This document shows positions 8,255 through 17,519 of a stretch of DNA of 26,711 bases, one piece after another. The notes below the pieces were generated by a model. The model was not told the DNA's origin, made no database searches, and saw only the letters and a program-made list of their open reading frames with translations. The number at the start of each line of letters is the position of its first letter. The first letter of the stretch is position 1. This DNA comes from Chara braunii (lineage: Eukaryota; Streptophyta; Charophyceae; Charales; Characeae). A program made the position numbers and the translations under genes. Location of the stretch: positions 69,376 to 96,086 of the forward strand of contig BFEA01000042.1 of assembly GCA_003427395.1 (NCBI GenBank), written 5' to 3'.

Positions 8255-9390
8255 CCTTGCACATCTTCAAGCTTTTGCCTCCGTTTATGATGTGTTCTTT
8301 TTCTTTCTGAAATTCAAGCGAATTTGCGGCTTGTCATAACTGATTGCAAACAAGTGTTCGAATATGTGAAGGATCTATTTCATGTTCAACCATTGAATGT
8401 TGAAGATGCCAGCCTATGTTCATATCAACGACATCGTTATTCTTGGTACACGCGAGTAACTGTCAAGGAAAGACCAAGTGAAGAGGCATTGCGGTGTGAA
8501 GGCCATACGCGGGTGGGCGCATGTGGGCACAAATGAAATCGAGGAGTGATGACAAGTATTGGGTGTGGACTCTTGTCCCATAGGACACAGGAAGAGAGAG
8601 AGAGAGAAAGCGGGAGAGAAGAGAGAGATAGAGGCGCTGGCATTCATCCTGAGAATAACGTTTGCGACACTTGCGCTACAATCTGCAGCACGGCTAATTA
8701 AAGTAGGAAGCAAGAGAAGAGTCTCTCTTCAATTTCTGCTTGATGACTTCTTACATACGTTTTCAGATAATGATTATTAGTTCATTTCCTTCATCAAATT
8801 CTTTCCTTTTCGTTCAATTTCTTCAGACAGACTCGGAACACACCAAAGACATCCCTCTGCGGCAGTTCTCTCGTCAGTTATTGATATAATGACCGCCCGT
8901 GCCACTTGTCTTGTTTGGGAGGAGACTCTTGCAGTGGTAGTCGTTGTGGGCCTTTGGCTATGGCAGTTGTGCTCCGCCTTGCAGCACCTAACTAGTTGAC
9001 AGATGCACTCCCAATGCTCCCTTTTTTTTGTTTGCTGTTCTTTCCGTTTTTTTCTTCAATTCTTTCATATGAATGAACAATTGCTTTGATTTACTTGGGG
9101 GGCGGGGGGAGCATAACCTTCTGCATAAAAGATAATCAGTAGAAGAACAACGTGAACAAACTTTCTCCTCGCCTCGTATGAATTGTCGACATTGGTTATG
9201 AGGTTATGATGATGAGACTATGCCAGCATTGTGAATTTTGAGCTCCTGCTATGTTCTTATTTGGTGGGACTCGCGATCCAACTCTGCTTTTGGTTCGAGG
9301 TCACGACTATCTGGTCACATGTGTATGATGCTGTTGATTTCTGAAGTTCGCTATTGCTCATCTTCCTTGCACAACATTCATGATGTAATC
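8255..9390. other. No gene seen; short GA microsatellite
   Basis: No coherent coding signal on either strand. It includes a GA-rich run (about 8583-8632), a G-rich patch at about 9099-9110 and several T-runs. The 3' end of the Helitron is expected somewhere here, but I could not find a convincing hairpin plus CTRR terminus. Confidence 0.4.
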
Positions 9391-9392
9391 AG

Positions 9393-9542
9393 AACATAAA
9401 TGAAATGTCCAAAGTTACCATATGTCCATGCAGATGTATGTCCAAAGTTACCCAATAATGAACCCTAAACATGCACCCAACCAAAAAATCATAACATAAA
9501 CGAGCTTCCAAAGTTACCATTATGTTCATGCAGATGTATGTC
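9393..9542. repeat. Two-copy direct repeat, about 50 bp at 100-bp spacing
   Basis: AACATAAA...CCAAAGTTACCAT...CATGCAGATGTATGTC at 9393-9442 recurs at 9493-9542 with a few substitutions. A partial third CCAAAGTTACC lies between them (about 9442-9452). Confidence 0.85.
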
Positions 9543-9900
9543 ACTACTGCAAGCTCACATATTGGAGGCGACAAATAAGATGATTGTGGTTAGAAAACAA
9601 CACACATCTTTGCCCCTCCCACACACATGCACACTCCCAAGAACGAACCCTTTGGGAAACCGACACATACAGAACTGTGCCATATATTCCAAAGACTAGA
9701 CGTAAGAATGATGAACGACCAAGACATTTGGCGGTGGAGGAGTATGGTGGATGAGGGGGAGGGGGGGAGAAAACACCTTCTGCTCTGCAATCCGCTTAAC
9801 ACATTGAAGAAATTGCATTGAGCTCATGCCCCTTCTCAGTGCGCTATAACACGACCATGTACATGAACACTAAACAAGGAATACCACCCCATGCACAACA
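9543..9900. other. No gene seen
   Basis: Only short chance reading frames. A G-rich stretch lies at about 9755-9770. Confidence 0.4.
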
Positions 9901-9947
9901 CATCAAGATGAGTCGGTGAAAGTTTGACGAAACAGCCCCACACAGTC
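9901..9947 (+). ncRNA. Degenerate hammerhead-ribozyme-like core
   Basis: GATGAGTCGGTGAAAGTTTG (9907-9926) followed by ACGAAACAG matches the hammerhead core at 1376-1404 except in the second strand of stem II. Stem II can still form through G-U pairs (GUCGG 9912-9916 with UUGAC 9924-9928), and GAAAC is intact. The essential CU of CUGAUGA is replaced (AAGAUGA). A GUC triplet follows at 9945-9947, but stem III would be only two base pairs. This looks like an inactive relative of the first ribozyme. Confidence 0.5.
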
Positions 9948-10010
9948 ATGCTTTTCTTTGTGAAGTTGTATATAGCGAATATGACAACACACACACGCAC
10001 ATGTTTACAT

Positions 10011-10151
10011 AGTCTGTTTATTTGTCTGTGTCTGTGCTCTGTATGACGACCAAGTGCAGTCTGTTCGTTTGTCTGTCCCCGTGCTCTGTACAGTGACCAA
10101 GTGCAGTCTGTTTGTTTGTCTGTCCTCATTTCTTTTACAGTGACCAAGTGC
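10011..10151. repeat. 47-bp minisatellite, three units plus a diverged fourth
   Basis: Units start with AGTCTGTT and end with ACCAAGTGC at 10011-10057, 10058-10104 and 10105-10151. A diverged fourth copy (AGTCAGTTTGTTTG...CCAGGTGC) extends to about 10230. Confidence 0.9.
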
Positions 10152-10231
10152 AACACCCTTGTGCCTAGTAGTCAGTTTGTTTGTTTCTGTTCCCTCTGTG
10201 TTTTCCCCATGCTTTGTTAGTGTCCAGGTGC

Positions 10232-11768
10232 AACGTTTTTTAGATGTGTGCCACATAGCCGTTTATTCGGAGTGCCTGTGATGGGCTGCTGTGTTTGGGA
10301 TGCCTGTCTCTCTGTGTTTCTTGGTAGTGGCAAACATTTGTCTCGTGCCCCCTTGGCTCTTGATGGTGGCATGAACCTACAGCGTGCGAAGTTTTCCATA
10401 TCGTGTGAGTAGCTGATAGCACGCTCTGGTGTTCCTTGCATTCATAGGTTTCTGTGTGGATGCTGCTGTCCTATTTACCTTCCCACATTCCTTGCTGTTT
10501 TCTTTGTGCTTGCCTGCGCGTTCCTCCACCTGCTGCTGTGTGCTTGCTCGCCTGGCTGCCTGTTTGCCTTCTTCTAAGTTGCCCGTGTGCCTTGTTGTGG
10601 TGCTGCGTGCTTGCTCCCCTGGATGCATGCCCACCTTTTTGCCTTGCTGTGAGCTGCATTAGTCCTCAAAGTCCTGGCCATCCTGCATGCCTTGTTGTGT
10701 TTGCCCACTCACAACAGGGTTTGCGAAACTTTGCAGCAGATTTTGAATTTTTGACTCAAAGCACCGTTAGCGGCGTCAGGGGATTTTGCAGATTTTGGAG
10801 GGCTCAGCCTCCTAATGAGTTGGCGAGACTCTCATAGAATGGTCTGTTGCTATTCCTGTCTTTCCTCTGTGCTGTATCTTTGTGTGTTTGTTCCTCTTCA
10901 TCATTTCTGCATGTGTGGGTGAACCTTGTGTTGCCTTGCTCATCACCACTGCCCCCTCTCCCATCAAACCCTCCCCCCTTATCCCATACACTAGCCCCTT
11001 TTCCCCCGTCCCAGTCCCCTCCTTCCGGCACCTGGCCAGTCGGAACAAGCAGTGGACCGGCCAACATAGCAAGCCTCAAACGAGAACGTCACGACGACAA
11101 CATCCTCACCAGTTTCTGCCTGGCAACGGACATGGCGTCCCCGTGGTCCTCCTCAAGCAGATGAATGTGGGCCCTCCTCCGGTACAGGGGGCGGGGGGCG
11201 GGGCCTCCCTTCCTGATTAGTTAGAAAAGGTATAGGGAAAGTGCAGTGGACAACAAAGGACAACAAGCACCCGCCAGAGTTGTAGAAGGGTCATTAGAGC
11301 CGAAGATGGCACACACAGGGCGGTACAGTGGTAGCTTGACTGTTGCCAGCAACAACTCATAGAAGCCAGCCTGCTGCCAACAACAGACCATAGGATAACA
11401 TGACACAGGGAGGCTGACCCATTTCAAAAAAAAAAAAAAAAAGAGGAGGGGACCGCATTGTACTCTGATACTCTAACAGTCAGCCTCACCAGACATCAGA
11501 TATCAGACATGCAGTACAGCGGATAGGAAGGTCAAGGGGGCTGCAGACGTCCGGAACTGAGCTTCGACTAATGAGCTAGCTACAAGGTAGGAGGACATGA
11601 TGGGCAAGTTTCCAGGTGTGGGCTGGGTAGAACTAGGAAGGGTGAACTAAGCAGCCCAGAGGGAAAGATGATGCTCCAGGATAGGAACTGACATGGCCAT
11701 GGCCCCAATAAACGTTGTACTCATGTATGTATCCAAGGGACACTGAACCAGGTTTCAAGCAGGTGGCA
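10232..11768. other. Gene-free stretch with A17 run
   Basis: TG/CT-rich sequence without convincing coding features. It contains a Cys/Leu-encoding low-complexity region (10500-10640), a G-rich patch (11190-11205) and an A17 run at 11426-11442 that could be the tail of an old retroposed sequence on the + strand. No target duplications were identified. Confidence 0.4.
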
Positions 11769-11788
11769 GGTGCAGCTCCCCACCAATA
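11769..11788 (-). repeat. Dispersed 20-bp repeat core, copy A
   Basis: On the minus strand this reads TATTGGTGGGGAGCTGCACC, identical to 13106-13125 on the + strand. Part of it (GGGAGCTGCACC) also occurs in the SINE-like element at 19015. It is probably a fragment of a dispersed repeat family. Confidence 0.7.
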
Positions 11789-11886
11789 GATGGAGCAGCC
11801 CGACAGGCAAAGCCTCAATTCCAAGGGTTTTCTTACCACCACACGGATAGAGGCCTTGCACAGGGGCTCTATAATAATAATAATAA

Positions 11887-12665
11887 GGGAAATTTTTCGA
11901 AATGCCCCTGAAGTTTTCGTTCATTTGCGGCGTGCCCCTCTGACGGCTGACTTACCTTGTCGCGCCCCTCTGACGACGAATGATGTTTCCAGAAAACCCC
12001 TGGCGTCGTTTGGGCCTGAAAAATGTTTCATATACCCCTAACGGTACCAGTACCAAATTTTCAGTATGCCCCTACTGGATGGCCGTTGAGAACTACCACA
12101 AAAGTTTTCCATATGCCCTTATTGGTGCCGTCCATCTTTCCAGCGAGCCCCTGTGGCCGTTGTTGGCACTCGCAGTCTTTCCCCTGGCCCCGGGAGAGAT
12201 GCTACCGGGGCATATCAGAAATTTGGCGATGAGCATGGACACACACACACACACGCGCGCGCACACACACACAGACACACACACACACACACACAACACA
12301 CATACACACACACACGCACACACAACACACACACACACAACACACACACAACACACACACACACCGACACGGACCATTTTTCCATGGCGGCGCGTGGAAT
12401 GCCTACCACTTTGAATTTGAATTCCTGCCGCCACTGCTGCAAGGGCATCACAGAAAGATGTGTGCCCCTCGTGAGGGCATTTCAAGGACCGACCTACGAA
12501 ATGCCATCAGCGGTCCAGTAAGGGCATATAGGAAAGTTACGCCCCATGCTGACAGGGGCCTACGGAAAATTTCAGAGGCCCGAGGGGCACCGCAGTGTAA
12601 GTTGGCCTTCACAGGGGCATGCCGCAAATAAACACAAACTTTGGGGGCATTTCGAAAAATTTCCC
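11887..12665. mobile_element. Foldback/MITE-like DNA element with TAA target duplication
   Basis: The ends are inverted repeats. The first 22 bp are identical (GGGAAATTTTTCGAAATGCC plus CC), and similarity continues for about 88 bp through CATTTGCGGC and a GCCCCT box. Both sides are flanked by TAA (11884-11886 and 12666-12668), although the left flank is itself a TAA microsatellite. The arms consist of degenerate sub-repeats about 30-34 bp long, each with a GCCCCT box (11904, 11934, 11964, 12034, 12068, 12147) that becomes AGGGGC in the right half. Such sub-repeat arms define foldback elements; a 3-bp TAA duplication fits PIF/Harbinger-type MITEs. It encodes nothing. The centre carries a CA microsatellite (12238-12364). 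Confidence 0.85.
12238..12364. repeat. CA microsatellite inside the foldback element
   Basis: An interrupted CA tract, with CGCGCG and ACA phase changes, in the centre of the element between its two arms. Confidence 0.95.
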
Positions 12666-12908
12666 TAATAATAATAATAATAAAATAAATAAATAAATTG
12701 ACCCAAAGAATTAAAGAAAAGGGTTTTGTGATTACACCTGGAACTGATGTACCACACCATCAAGATGGTGCAGCATAGCAGTAATGTGCTAGAGCGCAAG
12801 GAGACGCATGAGTGTGTATGTAACACAGATATATGCCATTGATCGCCCGTTCTTGTCAGAGATTTAAACTATAGGGCTCACGAAATCTGAAAAATGACAA
12901 ATGTGGAA
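12666..12908. other. No gene seen; AAT/AAAT tract at start
   Basis: TAATAA and AATAAATA microsatellite sequence (12666-12698) followed by unremarkable sequence. Confidence 0.5.
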
Positions 12909-12981
12909 AATGGCGAGCTTTTTTTTTCTTTTTTTCTTTTTTCAATGCACTTTAGGTGCGGGGTGTGTAGTCCCAATGGCG

Positions 12982-13020
<39 letters not shown>

Positions 13021-13050
13021 CAATGCACTTCAGGTGTGCGGTGTGTACTC
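12909..13050. repeat. Tandem duplication around poly-T runs
   Basis: AATGGCGAGC, a T-rich run, CAATGCACTT, AGGTG and GGTGTGTA occur at 12909-12974 and again at 12975-13050. The second copy has a nearly pure T run of about 36 bases. The poly-T length is a likely place for assembly error, and the assembly gap follows soon after. Confidence 0.85.
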
Positions 13051-13105
13051 AGAGGGGTCATAAGAGCATCCCCTCTAAGTAGGGACCAACTTTGAAGGCT
13101 CCATT

Positions 13106-13125
13106 TATTGGTGGGGAGCTGCACC
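13106..13125 (+). repeat. Dispersed 20-bp repeat core, copy B
   Basis: An exact inverted match to 11769-11788. The following sequence (CCAGCATCCCTGTACAG) also partly resembles the SINE-like element at 19015-19055, suggesting an old copy of the same family. Confidence 0.6.
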
Positions 13126-13322
13126 CACTGGAAATCGGGTCCAGCATCCCTGTACAGATGTCATTGACTGATACATGTATGATAATCAGCGAGGAATGGA
13201 CTGCCTACGTTATTACTGCCGTTTTCCTGATGTGTGTCGCAAGCTTCATGGTTTGTAAGCAGTGCGGTGAGGCCCATCGTTCTTCTACAGGGATTGCAAG
13301 GTTGATGTGAGTGAACTCAACC

Positions 13323-13576
13323 NNNNNNNNNNNNNNNNNNNNNNNNNNNNNNNNNNNNNNNNNNNNNNNNNNNNNNNNNNNNNNNNNNNNNNNNNNNNNN
13401 NNNNNNNNNNNNNNNNNNNNNNNNNNNNNNNNNNNNNNNNNNNNNNNNNNNNNNNNNNNNNNNNNNNNNNNNNNNNNNNNNNNNNNNNNNNNNNNNNNNN
13501 NNNNNNNNNNNNNNNNNNNNNNNNNNNNNNNNNNNNNNNNNNNNNNNNNNNNNNNNNNNNNNNNNNNNNNNNNNNN
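13323..13576. other. Assembly gap (254 N)
   Basis: An uninterrupted run of N. Reading frames drawn across it are meaningless. Confidence 1.
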
Positions 13577-13921
13577 GCTCCCACTCATTCTACACCTCTC
13601 AAGTCATTTCACAGAGTCAAACTAGAGTCAAGCTCGACACGGTCTTCGTTCCCCGTCAATTCTTCGAAGCCCGTTCCCTTGCCTGTGGTTTCGCAGGATT
13701 GTAGATAGGGACAGTGTGCCCGCTTCTCGATTTATCACACGTACTATAAAACAAGAACAAGATAGATATAAACCCCACCCGATTTTGAAAGAATTTTCAC
13801 TAATTTTGCTAGATACATCGTAGTGCTATGGTCGCTATCAATTTTTTAATGCCGTCCACAAAATGTGTAGTGGCCATGCTAAACTTCTCTGCATATCTGG
13901 GCGTATGACACCTTATACCAT
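13577..13921. other. No gene seen
   Basis: Unremarkable sequence after the gap with no coherent reading frame. Confidence 0.4.
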
Positions 13922-14030
13922 GAATCCCTTTCCCTGTCCTTTTTGTCCCGACATGGCGGTTAACCCGCTGCAAACCACGAATCCCTTTCCCAGCCATTTT
14001 TGTCCCGACATGGCGGTTAACCCGCTGCAT
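13922..14030. repeat. 57-bp tandem duplication
   Basis: GAATCCCTTTCCC...TTTTTGTCCCGACATGGCGG...TTAACCCGCTGCA occurs at 13922-13978 and again from 13979. The second half of the unit is identical in the two copies. Confidence 0.9.
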
Positions 14031-14395
14031 TATCAGACCAAAATAGCCCAAAATAGGCCAAGATAGCTGGCAGCGCCAGGCAAAAAGAAAAGATTTTGTG
14101 CTTACCTTGCTTCACTTATTTTTAGCGTACAGCAGCAATAGGGGTCGGGAAAAAGAGGCTCTCAGGGACTGGTGGTTAATGCATACTCGTACTAGGATTG
14201 TCGAGCATGCACTGACAGCAATATCATGGTCAAATTCAGTTGGAAAAGTGGGCGGCTGAGTAAGGATGATAACTGAAAATTTGGCAGTGTATAAAATGTC
14301 TTCTGAAAGAAATGTCCCTAACCCTTTGCACCAAAAGTATCCTCCTCGCGTCCGGCAGACCACTGTGATACGTTCTGACGCACGTCTACGGCTAA

Positions 14396-14918
14396 GAGGC
14401 TCGCCACACAGGCTGTCGAAAACCCGGTTTTCAACAATTTTGCATCGCCACACAGGCTGTCGACGAACTCCGGTTCATAAAAATTTTGACAGGTGTCAGA
14501 TTTGTGCTTTCGACATCCACCATCCCGTACTCGTTTCCTCCCGCCTGCAGCTCAAGGAAATTCGACAGTCCACCGCCGGCCTTTCGAAAATTGCGTTCGA
14601 ATTTGGGTTGGCAGAGACTGCTCCCTGACAGTCGTGGCCTGTTTGTCCGTATATAGTCAACAGTGGCTGTCGAAAATGGCGTCTGCATCTGGTCCGGTTG
14701 TGTGGACAAATTCATATATGTAACAACTCCCGACAGTCCACCGCCTTTGCCACACAGCACCTGTCAAAAGGCGGTGTCGACTTGCCTACTTTCGACAATT
14801 TCGCCTCTCGACAGGCTGTGTGGCGATAGGGGGCAAAATTGTCGAGCGACGGGCTGTCGAAAAATTACTGACACATGTCGAAAATTTTCGACATTCCACA
14901 GCCCGTGTGGCGAGCCTC
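14396..14918. mobile_element. Foldback/MITE-like element with GAGGCTCGCCACAC ends and TAA duplication
   Basis: Terminal inverted repeats of 21 bp match at 20 positions (left GAGGCTCGCCACACAGGCTG, right the same with G for A at position 15). TAA flanks both sides (14393-14395 and 14919-14921). The terminal motif is repeated internally in matching orientation at 14445-14463, and inverted at 14808-14826. The remainder is full of TGTCGAAA/TTTCGACA words in both orientations, so both arms appear built from sub-repeats. The TAA duplication and lack of coding are compatible with a non-autonomous Harbinger-type element; no transposase is present here. Confidence 0.8.
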
Positions 14919-14921
14919 TAA

Positions 14922-15489
14922 CTGTTCCCCACCCCCCTCCGGGCTGCGCCTCCGCACCGTGCGCGGTACACGGTCAATAATAATAATTTTTTTAAGGGGC
15001 TGCAGTCAGAAAAGGACCCCCGTGCTCTTCTGTTTTTCGGTTTGGGCGGAAAGACAAATTTTTGTACAGTCCCCCTCTTTCTAGGGCCGGAATGGGGCCC
15101 GCCATCGGATTGACGTACCGGCCCAGAGACTGTTGTCTGATCACCCGAAAAAAAAAGGGGCTTGGACCTGTAAAAAGAGGGATCCTTTTTTGAGAGATGA
15201 CTGGAGCATAAATAGAACGGGGGTATTTGCTTGGAAGTTGGTTATATCAGGGTCGGAGGCCTTGTTTCTGATGACGGGTCCCCTGAATCTCCTCAGAGCA
15301 CAGCTAGTGCATCTTTCCGGTTGGTCTGATCAACGGCAGCTAACGTTTCCTGGTCCCCGAAGTGTACGACACGGTAGTATATGATTTACGGTTGACGCGT
15401 TGATTCGACCTCACTTTCCAGCAGTTGCGCGAAGGTGTCTTCACTTGGCCTCTCGAAGCTCGGCAATTTTCTTGTTCGCACGCAGCGCC
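14922..15489. other. No gene seen
   Basis: Short AAT tract (about 14976-14987) and A9 run (15149-15157); no coding signal I trust. Confidence 0.4.
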
Positions 15490-15675
15490 ATGGAGGGTAT
15501 TGAGTTGCCTTACAGCATGGAGGGACTGCCGTCAGTCTGCCGGAACCAGATGATGTGGTATTGCTCCTTCCCTCTACTCCTCCTTGTTGGTATTGGCTGT
15601 GTGTGTGGCTTGCTAGTCGTTTGTGCAGGACCCTCTGATGATCTACTGTGTGGCGCAGTAGTGAAAAGCGCTTAA
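15490..15675 (+). CDS. Small ORF with a membrane segment, uncertain
   Basis: ATG 15490 to TAA 15673, 61 codons. The hydrophobic stretch WYCSFPLLLLVGIGCVCGLL (about residues 21-40) would span a membrane. A 171-codon frame on the opposite strand (15386-15901) covers the same DNA but is low-complexity and Arg/Ser-rich. I recognise neither, and both may be chance frames. Confidence 0.15.
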   Translation: MEGIELPYSMEGLPSVCRNQMMWYCSFPLLLLVGIGCVCGLLVVCAGPSDDLLCGAVVKSA

Positions 15676-16855
15676 GGGAGTCGCCACCTCCATTGTATTG
15701 CACTCCACTGGCTGTGCGAGAGTGCCGGCTGATGGCGGAGACACCAGTGGGTCTTCGAGTTGTCCGCGTGACCACACCTTCACCATGCTCTTCGCGGAGT
15801 TGACTTCCTCCTCTTCGCGTGTTCTCAAGGTGGTTATTCATGTTTTTCGTTGGTATTAGTCGAGAGGATGGGCTTTGCGCAATTAACGGTTGGAGTGACA
15901 CGACGCCTTCTAAATAATTAATAGGAGTTGAATAAGGGGTGAGGTTGATGGGGTTACGGCCAGGACTATTGATGGGAGGGGTTGTCGGTGTGTGTTAAAA
16001 AGGGAGTCCATATGGGCGTAGGAGCTGGGGCCGGGGGATACGGGGATGGAGCCATGGAGTTCTTCGACTAATCGCTCGGATCTACAGGCGGCGGTGCTTA
16101 TGGTTCTTTACGGGGTCTGTATGGTGACCGAGCTGATGTACTATCCTTTATCAGGCTTCATGGGAAGGAACGGGGTGGGGTTCTCCCTCCATCTTTTGCC
16201 TTCGGGTAGCGGGGACTTCCTGCACTCTTCACTCTGCTTACTCGTAGTAAGGAGAATTGACCGAGTGTTCGGAGGTAGGTTGTTCGAAGTTTACGGGGGA
16301 GGAAATACTGGGGCTAGGCGAGCAGTTCGGTACGTACATGGTGGAGAAGGTATTCGACAGTAAAGGATGTAACGGGTGGGTGTTTGAGCTTTCTGTGCTG
16401 ATCACACCTGGCCCGGTTCCGCGACTTTGGTTGCTGAAATAAGGGAGGCCAGTCAACTATGGAACTCTACGTCGCGGCGCTGGGTGTCGTATTTGTAACA
16501 CTAGAATGACTCTATTATTCGTGTTTTGATCAGTTGTTCCTCTCCGAATGGATTTTTTCAGACTATTGTTTCAATTCTTGTCCCTCTTTTTTCTCATTTT
16601 GCCTACTCTGAGTTGCGTTATGAATGCGCCTGTGTTGTGCCAGAATCACCATCACCATCCCCGAAATCATAAGCAAAAGCTTCTTTGTGCTCTATAAAAT
16701 CCTTGGGAACTCCCATATGTTTTTTTACCTTCGTGTAATTTTTTCAAAGGAGTGCAATTGTTGTGAATCGGGTTGCAGTGAAGATACTAACGGTAGCACG
16801 ATGACCCGTTTGTTTTGAACGGAGCCATGGCTTAGTATGCTATGTGTACATTACA

Positions 16856-16857
<2 letters not shown>
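15676..16857. other. No gene recognised
   Basis: G-rich sequence around 15950-16060 and a 105-codon + frame (16046-16363) without recognisable features. The fragments YGSLRGLYGDRADV and FIRLHGKERGGVL in a neighbouring frame (about 16098-16185) look protein-like but are interrupted by stops. No function is proposed. Confidence 0.3.
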
Positions 16858-16927
<70 letters not shown>

Positions 16928-16940
16928 CCTTACCGGGCGG

Positions 16941-17012
<72 letters not shown>
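16858..17012. repeat. Inverted CA/GT microsatellite pair
   Basis: A pure CA tract (16858-16924) is separated by a short GC-rich spacer (16925-16942) from a GT tract (16943-17012, one TATG interruption). The two are complementary and could form a hairpin of more than 60 bp. Confidence 0.95.
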
Positions 17013-17014
<2 letters not shown>

Positions 17015-17030
17015 GTGTGCGTGTGCTCTT

Positions 17031-17140
17031 GGCCGGATTGCTACGGGTGTAGGGGGGCTGGAAGACAGATGGGGATAGCAGGACGGCCGGATTGCTACGG
17101 GTGTGTAGGGGGGCTGGAAGACAGATGGGGATAGCGGGAC
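17031..17140. repeat. 54/56-bp tandem duplication
   Basis: GGCCGGATTGCTACGGGTGT, a G-run, and GGAAGACAGATGGGGATAGC occur at 17031-17084 and 17085-17140. The second copy has an extra GT. Confidence 0.95.
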
Positions 17141-17230
17141 TTAGAGATGGAGTTGAGCGAGGAGAGCGAGAGATAGATAGAGAGGAGATGGAGAGATAGA
17201 TGGAGAGTAGAGAGGAAGGGCGAGGGAAAG
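17141..17230. repeat. Purine-rich GA/GATA low-complexity tract
   Basis: GAGAGATAGATAGAGAGGAG-type sequence immediately before the rRNA fragment. Confidence 0.85.
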
Positions 17231-17278
17231 CACCCTTATTCCGAAAATAGGTGGTGCGTGTGAATCGTTTTTTTTTGC

Positions 17279-17519
17279 ATCCCTTCCCGCAGGTTCACCT
17301 ACGGTAACCTTGTTGCGACTTCTCCTTCCTACACAGGTAACGGTAAGGTTCAATCAACATCTCAAAGCACCCGCAGCGGCAAACCGCCGACATCACCACG
17401 ATCCAGATACTTCACCGGAGCATTCAATCGGTAGGATCGACGGGCGGTGAGTACAAAGGGCAGGGACTTAATCAACGGTGAGTACAAAAGGGAGGGATGT
17501 AATCAGCGCGACGCTTACG
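17279..17519 (-). pseudogene. Truncated 18S rRNA 3' end with internal duplication
   Basis: The minus strand contains the nearly universal small-subunit 3' end: GTACAAAGGGCAGGG and CCCGTC-region sequence, CTACCGATTGAATG, GGAAGGAGAAGTCGCAACAA and GTAGGTGAACCTGCGGGAAG. Differences from functional genes include GTCGCAACAAGG for GTCGTAACAAGG and GGTTACCG for GGTTTCCG, an extra G before AAGG, and replacement of the TTTAGA segment. The decoding-region helix GAGTCATCAGCTC is deleted. The segment at 17446-17476 is tandemly repeated at 17477-17507. No ITS, 5.8S or upstream 18S follows, so it is a dispersed fragment, not an rDNA unit. Confidence 0.88.

Noticed and set aside
8300-9300. Search for the Helitron 3' end (hairpin followed by CTRR and T)
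   Set aside because: CTAG/CTAA words occur (for example near 8990), but none has a convincing hairpin 10-12 nt upstream, so no terminus was called.
10429-10837. Leu/Cys-rich overlapping ORFs in three frames
   Set aside because: They derive from a TGC/CTT/CCT-rich low-complexity region; all frames look equally hydrophobic.
10808-10838. CCTCCTAATGAGTTGGCGAG followed by ACTC, loosely like the hammerhead core
   Set aside because: The G5 position and the GAAA box are lost and stem II does not form; similarity to the core at 1371-1404 is too weak to call without other copies.
12093-12485. Cys/Val- or Thr/His-repeat reading frames over CA microsatellites, also at 16837-17134 and 25789-26189
   Set aside because: They are translations of dinucleotide repeats, not proteins.
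13205-13708. Reading frames of about 100-130 codons
   Set aside because: They run through the 254-base N gap and have no sequence content there.
15386-15901. 171-codon minus-strand ORF
   Set aside because: Low-complexity Arg/Ser/Gly composition without domain pattern, and it overlaps a hydrophobic + strand frame; likely chance in GC-rich DNA.
17085-17140. G-rich tandem unit considered as a telomere-like repeat
   Set aside because: Two 54/56-bp units only, with no TTTAGGG/TTAGGG-type short repeat anywhere in the window.
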